6,211 nt of DNA, taken from Sediminibacterium sp. (lineage in GTDB: Bacteria; Bacteroidota; Bacteroidia; Chitinophagales; Chitinophagaceae). Positions 1-5,134 of this stretch are shown here, one piece after another. The stretch is taken from the NCBI GenBank assembly GCA_028288645.1, contig JAQBNJ010000051.1:1-6211 (forward strand), given 5' to 3'. Position 1 is the first letter of the stretch; each line of letters begins with the position of its first letter. The position numbers were made by a program, and so were the translations under genes. The notes under the pieces are model-generated. The model was not told where the DNA came from and searched no databases. It saw nothing but the letters and a program-made list of their open reading frames with translations.

Positions 1-2
1 GG

Positions 3-2327
3 CTACATGGACAGAGTACCGATAGTTTGTTTGCAAGGCTCAGAAATAAACTTCATCTAAAAGATTCTGTCAATACAACAGACTTGTTCCTTCATTTAGA
101 TAGATCGGCATACAAGACCGGTGATGAAATCTGGTTCACGGCTTACCTGTTACATCCAGGCAGTGAACAGCCTTCTTACCATACTCTACATGTTTTGTTG
201 GTTGATGAAATGACAAGAAAGATAATCAGAACAGAGTCTTATGTAATGGAATCAGGCAAAAGCTCGGGCAAAATAATCATTCCAGATTCGCTCTTTTCAG
301 GTGAATATGGAATTGTGGCCTATACTAATCTTTTCTTGGAGAACGCCAATCAAAAATATTTTCACCAATCCGTTGTCTTGGCCGGCCGTAGGCCACCATT
401 CACAATGCAAATGACACCTGTACAGAAAAATGACAATTCGTGGGTCAACTGTCACATTCGCACTGAGGATGGTGAAGCATCGAACGCACAGATGATATAT
501 GCCCTGTTTGCAGACGGAACACAACAGCAAACAGGTAGTTTGACCGCTGACCAGTTCGGCGATGTACAGATTAGGATGCCTGTAGATTACAGGTTACATC
601 AAACTGAAATTTCGGGTATTATTACAAAACTGAAAAAAACAATGGCATTTAAAATGCCCGTTCATTTTCAAAATGAAGTGCCTGCCATTCGGGTCTTTAC
701 GCAGAATGGCAAACTGACGAACGGAATTCAAATGCCGGTCGCATTTGAATTAACGAATGCAAATGGTAAGCCGATTGCTGCTAGAGCAGCACTTTTTGAA
801 AATGAAATAAAAATACTTTCATTTACCTCAGATGTACATGGAAGGGGGCTTTTTACTTTTGAACCACATGCCGGTAAACAATACCTGATTAAGGTTGATG
901 GATTACCTGTTCCGATACAAAGATTACCTGAAATTGATACAAATGGATACTATCTCACTATTGACAAACTGTTGGTAGAAGATACTTTGTCTGTTACTAT
1001 TAACACACCACCGAAAGGCAGGAAGTGTATTTTAGTTATCCATAATAACCAGGAAATGTTGTTTGGAGTCTATGTTGCCCTCACAAGTAATTCAGGAACA
1101 ATAAAAATTCCAGTACAGGAGTGGACAAAAGGGATAGCAACCGTTAGCCTGTTTGATGAAAATGGCAATGTTCTGAAACGACAATCGATATTTGTGAAGC
1201 GGGACGATGGGATTGCAGTTACAATGGAATTGGATTCGTCAGAATATCATTCTCGGTCGAAAGTGAATGTGAGGGTAAGAATAAAGAATGCACAGGGCCG
1301 GCCGGTTAAAAGTAGTTTTTCTTTTTCCTGTGCTTTAAATCAATTCGTCAACGAACGTTTCACGGATATAGAACGGTTTCAGAATTTCGATCGGTTTTTA
1401 ACTAAATCTTCTTCCTTGCTACCTGGCCAGGAACTAACTGCGAATATGGCCAACATTGTGCATACACTTTTCCAGGTTGGTGCTGTTGCCGCAGGGAATA
1501 CCTGGGGACCAGATACCTCTTTGCCATTCAGGCCATTTGACGGACATGTACTATATCAGGGAAAGCTAATTAAGAAACCTGTGGGCATAGTTATTTTAGG
1601 CGCGCAACCAGTCACAATAATGTCTGATAATGCAGGAAGATTTGTAATACCGTACTTATATAAACGAGGGGAGATTACAAGGAAAGTTATCGTTGGTGTA
1701 AAGAATACGGCGGATATGGGGTACAAGCTTAATATTGATACGCCATGGGCGGCGATGGATGGGTGGCTGGCGAATAAATATTATCCAATGAATGCGGTTT
1801 CGATCGATGAATTTACGCTCGAAGAGAAAGACAAATTTCATGATCTTGCCGGGGTAGAACTGGATGAAGTAGTTGTTTCAGCTAAAAAAAGGTATTCACC
1901 GGAAAATTATATCGGTGTAATGAATTCAAATGGTTTATGTGACGATTATGTATGCGCAAAAGGCATTCTCAATTGTAAATTACATGATGAACCATTAAGT
2001 AGACCTTATGAAGGTGAGAAATTCGGTAACATTATTTATCACTGCATTTATAAAAATCTGCCGCCTTATATGGGAACGGTTAACAGTGTGTGGTATGCTG
2101 AGGAATATCCCTATCTGATTTCGTTCAAAAAAGCATCAGAAAAGCAGTTGGTTAATACAACCCTTCACTGGATTCCCGAAATATTTACAGATGAAAATGG
2201 AGAAGCGTCTTTTTCATTTTATACCAATGATGTACGTGGAAAATTTAACTGCATTTTGCAGGGGGTAAGTGATATGGGCGCATTTAGCGGGAATATTAAA
2301 TTCATGGTTTCTGATAATAAAAACTGA
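3..2327 (+). CDS. Large secreted MG2 / alpha-2-macroglobulin-like protein with plug-like motif (5' truncated)
   Basis: The frame is already open at the left edge. It reads L-H-G-Q-S-T-D-S before the TTG at 27, so that TTG is not the real start. L-H-G-Q looks like the end of a signal peptide, and perhaps 15-20 residues lie outside the window. Residues below are numbered from the TTG. An MG2-like domain spans about 19-115, with the typical LHLDRSAYKTGDEIWFTAYL pattern. A second beta-sandwich of the Y..R..V.V.V type lies near 395-440, and a CarboxypepD_reg-like segment (FDGHVLYQGK ... SDNAGRF) at about 504-560. LDEVVVSAKK at 612-621 resembles the start of a TonB-receptor plug, but no barrel follows. 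Cysteines stand at 638, 643, 650 and 673. The C-terminal domain, about 708-762, has the family pattern P-E-I-F-T-D-E-N-G ... F-Y-T-N-D. Proteins of this kind are common in Bacteroidota and are thought to act in the periplasm or at the outer membrane. The substrate and partner are unknown. No clear terminator follows the TGA. Confidence 0.85.
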   Translation, partial: LHGQSTDSLFARLRNKLHLKDSVNTTDLFLHLDRSAYKTGDEIWFTAYLLHPGSEQPSYHTLHVLLVDEMTRKIIRTESYVMESGKSSGKIIIPDSLFSGEYGIVAYTNLFLENANQKYFHQSVVLAGRRPPFTMQMTPVQKNDNSWVNCHIRTEDGEASNAQMIYALFADGTQQQTGSLTADQFGDVQIRMPVDYRLHQTEISGIITKLKKTMAFKMPVHFQNEVPAIRVFTQNGKLTNGIQMPVAFELTNANGKPIAARAALFENEIKILSFTSDVHGRGLFTFEPHAGKQYLIKVDGLPVPIQRLPEIDTNGYYLTIDKLLVEDTLSVTINTPPKGRKCILVIHNNQEMLFGVYVALTSNSGTIKIPVQEWTKGIATVSLFDENGNVLKRQSIFVKRDDGIAVTMELDSSEYHSRSKVNVRVRIKNAQGRPVKSSFSFSCALNQFVNERFTDIERFQNFDRFLTKSSSLLPGQELTANMANIVHTLFQVGAVAAGNTWGPDTSLPFRPFDGHVLYQGKLIKKPVGIVILGAQPVTIMSDNAGRFVIPYLYKRGEITRKVIVGVKNTADMGYKLNIDTPWAAMDGWLANKYYPMNAVSIDEFTLEEKDKFHDLAGVELDEVVVSAKKRYSPENYIGVMNSNGLCDDYVCAKGILNCKLHDEPLSRPYEGEKFGNIIYHCIYKNLPPYMGTVNSVWYAEEYPYLISFKKASEKQLVNTTLHWIPEIFTDENGEASFSFYTNDVRGKFNCILQGVSDMGAFSGNIKFMVSDNKN

Positions 2328-2359
2328 AGAGTTTATTTTACTTAAATTACCTCAATACC

Positions 2360-2543
2360 ATGCAAAATAATTGGGCCAGATTTTCTGTTTTTATTGATGC
2401 ACTGTATTGGTCATCTTCTACTGGCGCATATTAAAGAATTGATTAGAGAACTGAAAGAACAGCATGGTCTAAAGAATATATTGTTGAATTCAATTACAGA
2501 TCAGGTTTCCTTTCTCCGCAGGATCTTCATAATGGCGCGCTAA
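2360..2543 (+). pseudogene. Possible decayed coding remnant upstream of the REP/RAYT unit
   Basis: This stretch has protein-like pieces in two frames but no intact gene. From ATG 2360 a 24-codon piece (starting MQNNWARF) ends at TAA 2432, with a second in-frame stop at 2444. The same frame then stays open from 2447 for 51 codons (including EYIVEFNYRSGFLSPQDL) and runs into the left REP, ending at TGA 2600. In another frame, ATG 2397 opens 48 codons (including HIKELIRELKEQHGLKNILL) ending at TAA 2541. A frameshifted relic of a small gene is possible, and so is chance. I recognise no family, and no ribosome-binding site is visible. Nothing else is seen in the roughly 225 bases between the preceding CDS and the left REP. 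Confidence 0.22.
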
Positions 2544-2548
2544 TGCAG

Positions 2549-2570
2549 AAAACGCGGAGTGTTCGCCGCG
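2549..2570 (-). terminator. Putative intrinsic terminator facing left, from the left REP
   Basis: Read on the - strand, the CGCGG/CCGCG hairpin (8-base loop) at 2553-2570 is followed directly by four T residues (2549-2552). It would stop transcripts leaving the element leftward. The 5-bp stem is GC-only but the T-tract is short, so the function is inferred from shape alone. Confidence 0.35.
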
Positions 2571-2605
2571 AACGTCTCTCGCGAGAGGACTTCGCGGTTT
2601 GAATT
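2553..2605 (+). repeat. Left REP-like palindromic repeat
   Basis: This is the exact reverse complement of 3404-3456. Its core is the perfect 12-bp palindrome CTCTCGCGAGAG at 2576-2587. That core sits inside a longer imperfect stem, 2566-2597, whose outer 7-bp arms are CCGCGAA and TTCGCGG. A second hairpin at 2553-2570 (CGCGG/CCGCG with an 8-base loop) shares five bases with the first, so the two cannot form together. The identity between copies stops abruptly at 2552 and 2606. Confidence 0.92.
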
Positions 2606-2671
2606 GCAAAACTTATTTTCTATCACTAACCATCTTGAGGAAGCAGGCTTCCCCTTAGGTATAAACCGCAA
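2606..2671 (+). repeat. Left inner arm, diverged inverted copy of 3330-3403
   Basis: Just inside the left REP the sequence still aligns with the reverse complement of 3330-3403. Shared blocks include CTTATT, TATCA, TGAGG, AGCA, GGCTTC (2646-2651) and GTATAAA-Y-CGC (2659-2669). Of the 23 ungapped positions from 2618, 16 match. The left arm has one extra base near 2641 and lacks about 10 bases that the right arm has. The pattern fits descent from a common arm that has since diverged, unlike the perfect outer REP. Confidence 0.7.
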
Positions 2672-2715
2672 TATTCAGCCCATCCATTCATTGTAATTTC
2701 AACAAAACAAAAACA

Positions 2716-3304
2716 ATGAGTGTAAGAAAGAAAATAGCAGAACCCAATAGTGTTTTCTCCATCACAATCACCTGTGCAAACTGGGTGCCGTTATTCAGAA
2801 TCACCAATGGGTATCATGCAGTGTATCGGTGGTTCGATCATCTCAAACAACAGGGGCACCATATCGCCGGTTATGTGATCATGCCAATCACTTTCATGCA
2901 TTAATTGCTTTCAGAACAACCAATCAATCTATCAATACCATTGTTGGAAACGGCAAACGGTTTATGGCCTATGAATTGGTGAAATTGCTGCGGGAGCAGA
3001 ACAGAAAAGACATATTGGATCAATTGGCAGGATGGGTTAACGCAACTGAAAAATGCACAATAAAAAACATGAAGTTTTTGAGCCTTCGTTCGATAGGAAA
3101 GAGTGTTACAGTATTCCGTTCATGCAGCAGAAAACAAATTACATTCACCAAAATCCCTGTAAAGCAGGGCTCGCCAAATTGCCTGAAGAATATCCGCATA
3201 GTTCTGCGAAATATTATTATACAGGTGAGCAGGGCGTATATCCCATGGTAACTTATATGGAGTTACAGGATATTGATCTAACTTCATCTTCATTGCAGGA
3301 ATAA
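2716..3304 (+). pseudogene. REP-associated tyrosine transposase (RAYT, Y1_Tnp/IS200-like), two frameshifts
   Basis: Three consecutive reading frames together give one full-length Y1 transposase of about 196 residues. Frame one, from ATG 2716, has the family start (ITCANWVPLFRITNGY ... GYVIMP). It breaks near 2884, where CC appears in place of an expected CCN. The next frame resumes at 2886 with N-H-F-H; the HUH histidines are codons 2889-2891 and 2895-2897. It continues through SINTIVGNGKRFMAYE to the A5 run at 3049-3053, where one missing A shifts the frame again. The last frame reads HEVFEPSFD, then the catalytic-Tyr region NYIHQNPCK (Tyr codon 3140-3142), HSSAKYY and GEQGVYP, to TAA 3302. 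A Trp usual in the SFDWKEC motif is Arg here (remembered family pattern). As read, the first frame stops at TAA 2902 after 62 residues, before the tyrosine, so no active enzyme is expected unless the frameshifts are sequencing errors. Confidence 0.9.
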
Positions 3305-3329
3305 TGATATTTGAGAATGCGGAATGCTA

Positions 3330-3403
3330 TGCGATTTATACTTGCAATGCAAACCTGAAGCCAATGCTCCTCATCATGATCAATGATATATAATAAGCGT
3401 AGG
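3330..3403 (+). repeat. Right inner arm, diverged inverted copy of 2606-2671
   Basis: This is the counterpart of the left inner arm, in opposite orientation. It carries about 10 bases absent on the left, partly a TTGCAATGCAA-like stretch at 3342-3352. Outside this arm, 3305-3329 holds nothing recognisable between the transposase stop and the arm. A GTAG at 3399-3402 lies just inside the REP, but the left arm has no equivalent. Confidence 0.7.
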
Positions 3404-3456
3404 AATTCAAACCGCGAAGTCCTCTCGCGAGAGACGTTCGCGGCGAACACTCCGCG
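3404..3456 (-). repeat. Right REP-like palindromic repeat
   Basis: This is the exact reverse complement of 2553-2605 over all 53 bases. The 12-bp perfect palindrome lies at 3422-3433. The long imperfect stem is 3412-3443, made of CCGCGAA/TTCGCGG plus GT/AC around small bulges. The alternative hairpin is 3439-3456 and shares bases 3439-3443 with the long stem. Confidence 0.92.
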
Positions 3457-3462
3457 CTTTTT
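3439..3462 (+). terminator. Putative intrinsic terminator facing right, from the right REP
   Basis: CGCGG (3439-3443) pairs with CCGCG (3452-3456) across an 8-base loop. After one C, five T residues follow (3458-3462). The signal points out of the element, 51 bases before the next start codon, and would shield that gene from read-through. It is the better of the two REP-derived terminators. Function is inferred from shape. Confidence 0.45.
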
Positions 3463-3513
3463 GTATCAGTGTGGGATGATGAAGACACTGCCGAGAAAAG
3501 AATTTATTGATCT

Positions 3514-4107
3514 ATGAAAAATAGTTTTTTTAAGAAAGCAAGTCTACTGCTAACATGTTTTTTAGGAGTGTACCACGTTTATGCCCAACAGGCCGTCGCT
3601 CCACATATGAAAGATGCAAAATGCGATTTTGGTTGTATGCTACAGGAAAACTTCCGAAAAAATTATTCTACAATCGATGGTTGTGGAAAAGGCGTCTGTT
3701 TCATGCAGTTTACAATTCATGGCGATGGAACTTTAAATCAGGTCGCGTTTAACGAAGGCACTCCATTTTTCATGAAAAAATTTTTAAACGAAGTATTACA
3801 AAAAACCAATGGGGATTGGATTCTCCCTAAACGTAATCTTCTTTCAGACAGCCTTACTCTTTTGATACCGGTTAATTACTATCTTCAAAAATGTGTTGTG
3901 CCCGGTGATACAATGTTTTTAATCAATAACACCTTGTACTTTGCTACCAAAATACAGGACAACGGTACGCCACCTGATACACAAAATGTTTACAGTTTTC
4001 GTCATATGCTTAATTTTACAGGATTTTTGGATAACAAGAATATAAGCTACCAATCATTGAACTGTATTATTTTCCCTCCTGTCCTTTTAGAATTACCACG
4101 GTTTTAA
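3514..4107 (+). CDS. Secreted TonB C-terminal-like protein, Cys-containing, 197 aa
   Basis: A clear signal peptide opens the protein: two N-terminal Lys-containing turns, a hydrophobic run LLLTCFLG, then Y-A before Gln25, where cleavage is likely. The mature part has Cys37, Cys41, Cys57 and Cys62, then a segment at about 62-125 (FTIHGDGTLNQVAF ... W102-I-L-P ... LTLLIPVNYYL) that follows the pattern of TonB C-terminal domains. In such domains a beta strand with D-G-T is followed by a helix, a W-x-P turn and a final strand. The Pro-rich linker and the membrane anchor of a real TonB are missing, so it is not an energy transducer in the usual sense. Cys127 and Cys184 could complete disulfides, and the end N-C-I-I-F-P-P is distinctive. 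The ATG at 3514 is the natural start because the signal peptide begins there; no ribosome-binding site is visible. It may share a transcript with the next gene, 106 bases on. The function is unknown. Confidence 0.85.
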   Translation: MKNSFFKKASLLLTCFLGVYHVYAQQAVAPHMKDAKCDFGCMLQENFRKNYSTIDGCGKGVCFMQFTIHGDGTLNQVAFNEGTPFFMKKFLNEVLQKTNGDWILPKRNLLSDSLTLLIPVNYYLQKCVVPGDTMFLINNTLYFATKIQDNGTPPDTQNVYSFRHMLNFTGFLDNKNISYQSLNCIIFPPVLLELPRF

Positions 4108-4192
4108 AAGAGCTGCCCGGTCTGCATAAAATAGTTCCATTCGACTCAATCTGAAATTCCATTGTCAATTTTTTTTTCAATTTTGGAAAAAT

Positions 4193-4199
4193 AAGGAGG
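4193..4199 (+). promoter_or_regulatory. Strong Shine-Dalgarno-like AAGGAGG with long spacing
   Basis: AAGGAGG ends 14 bases before ATG 4214, further than the usual 5-9. Such a perfect site is unusual beside the other starts in this window, which show none. An in-frame ATT at 4208 would have normal spacing, but the signal peptide fits the ATG. It may be chance. A T9 run (4169-4177) lies shortly upstream. Confidence 0.35.
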
Positions 4200-4213
4200 A
4201 TCAGAATATTTAT

Positions 4214-5014
4214 ATGAAAAATAAATACTTATTTTTTTTCCTGTTCCTGACGATGGGCAAGGTAAATTATTCCCAGGAACAAAAGATCCGATTGATAGAA
4301 GGTATATATTCCGGCGGAATATGCACAGACAATGCCATTTGCGGTTATTGGTTAATTAAAAAGGATTCTACGTTTATATTTGTCGATTTTAATAAAGACG
4401 ACATAAAATATATTGGATATGGATCGTGGAGATTATCTGCCGATAGTTTAATCATCCTTAATTTCAAGGATAGCTTATTGCCAATACTGGACAAGAGTAA
4501 AGCAGAATATTTTTCCAAAACAGTACCTGCGTTTGATTCTGTTTATATTTCAGGAACCATAAAGGATCAAAACGGGGCAGCGGTTTCTTATGCTTCTATT
4601 ATTATAAATCAGAAATACACAATTATCTCTGATGTAAATGGGTACTATAAATTCTCTTATCCGCGAAAAGGCGGCGTTCAAAGGGTTTCCGTTATTAAGA
4701 AAATAGATGGTTATATACCATTTGAGTTTGAATTGTCACCCAATAACAACGATCACGTTTTAAATATTACACTACCCCTGGTTGATTCAGCAACTGCTTT
4801 GAATGATTTTCATCAGGATATGCTTATTTCAAGCCAAACATCAAATCTGGAATTGAAGATCAATATGGGACTCAATAAAAAACATACAACTCTCAGTTTA
4901 CACTTCGAAACACGAGATAAAAATTTCCTTCTCTTAAAATTAATCACCTCTTCAAAACGGCAACCTTACCTTGGTAGAAATATTAATGAGTTAATTGAAC
5001 TGGCAAAAAGATAG
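4214..5014 (+). CDS. Secreted CarboxypepD_reg-like domain protein, 266 aa
   Basis: The protein starts with a signal peptide (KNKYLFFFLFLTMG ... Y-S), probably cut before Gln21. Residues 25-90 form a beta-rich N-terminal domain (GYWLIKKDSTFIFVDF ... IGYGSWRLSADSLIILNF). This resembles the small lipocalin-like domains often seen in Bacteroidota exported proteins. Residues about 110-189 are a CarboxypepD_reg-like domain: VYISGTIKDQNGAAVSYASI, then S-D-V-N-G-Y-Y-K-F and a closing N-I-T-L-P-L strand. In other proteins this domain sits before TonB receptors or as an isolated Ig-like fold. The last 75 residues are not recognised. There is no anchor, so it is likely periplasmic or outer-membrane associated. 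Its place after another secreted protein suggests a joint envelope role, but the sequence gives no substrate. The T8 run near the start (in the FFF codons) keeps its frame. Confidence 0.87.
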   Translation: MKNKYLFFFLFLTMGKVNYSQEQKIRLIEGIYSGGICTDNAICGYWLIKKDSTFIFVDFNKDDIKYIGYGSWRLSADSLIILNFKDSLLPILDKSKAEYFSKTVPAFDSVYISGTIKDQNGAAVSYASIIINQKYTIISDVNGYYKFSYPRKGGVQRVSVIKKIDGYIPFEFELSPNNNDHVLNITLPLVDSATALNDFHQDMLISSQTSNLELKINMGLNKKHTTLSLHFETRDKNFLLLKLITSSKRQPYLGRNINELIELAKR

Positions 5015-5059
5015 GTATCCTGCTTCTGTATCGTGTCTGCAAAGGGTTTTGATGGGTAG

Positions 5060-5089
5060 AAGCGACTCCTGTTTAGCTGCAGGTCGCTT
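5060..5089 (+). terminator. Weak hairpin, possible terminator after the CarboxypepD_reg-like gene
   Basis: AAGCGA (5060-5065) pairs with TCGCTT (5084-5089), and CCTG with CAGG inside it across a two-base bulge. Only TTT (5088-5090) follows, so termination would be weak. The rest of the 120-base gap to the next gene holds only the promoter-like site below. Confidence 0.4.
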
Positions 5090-5121
5090 TAGCCTCCCGG
5101 ACTCATAAAAAAATATTGCCT

Positions 5122-5129
5122 TAAGTTTG
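5122..5129 (+). promoter_or_regulatory. Bacteroidota-type -7 promoter box (TAnnTTTG) before the methyltransferase
   Basis: TAAGTTTG matches the known Bacteroidota -7 consensus TAnnTTTG exactly. It ends only five bases before ATG 5135, so transcripts would be leaderless or nearly so. No matching -33 TTG is seen at the expected distance, which lowers confidence. Confidence 0.3.
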
Positions 5130-5134
5130 CAGCA

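Larger units (their letters stand above)
2553..3456 (+). mobile_element. REP/RAYT unit (REPtron-like): Y1 transposase relic between inverted REP repeats
   Basis: This is a 904-bp unit bounded by two 53-bp sequences, 2553-2605 and 3404-3456, that are exact reverse complements. Each is a GC-rich palindromic REP-like element, about 60% GC against a visibly AT-rich background. Between them lies one gene for an IS200-like Y1 tyrosine transposase of the RAYT kind, now frameshifted. RAYT genes flanked by inverted REPs are a known arrangement (REPtrons, BIMEs), in which the transposase recognises REP hairpins in single-stranded DNA. The inner flanks of the two repeats are also related (2606-2671 against 3330-3403), so the symmetric arms are about 120-127 bp long. 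No target-site duplication is seen just outside the repeats. The boundaries are those of the symmetry, not of a demonstrated insertion. Confidence 0.8.

Noticed and set aside
27..29. TTG as start codon of the large left-hand protein
   Set aside because: The frame is open upstream to the window edge and reads what looks like the end of a signal peptide, so the true start lies outside.
2884..2890. Programmed frameshift at the first transposase lesion
   Set aside because: A -1 slip would need re-pairing on GCC/CCA, which is not a slippery site; a one-base loss explains it better.
3399..3402. GTAG guide tetranucleotide next to the right REP
   Set aside because: The left copy has no equivalent and the bases lie outside the conserved 53 bp, so chance is likely.
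3253..3450. 65-codon minus-strand reading frame starting in the right REP
   Set aside because: It overlaps the REP, the inner arm and the end of the transposase relic, and has no family pattern. Its only interest is the mirror frame described among the findings.
2553..3456. CRISPR or attachment-site reading of the repeats
   Set aside because: There are only two copies, inverted, 798 bp apart, around a Y1 transposase, with no spacers and no integrase.
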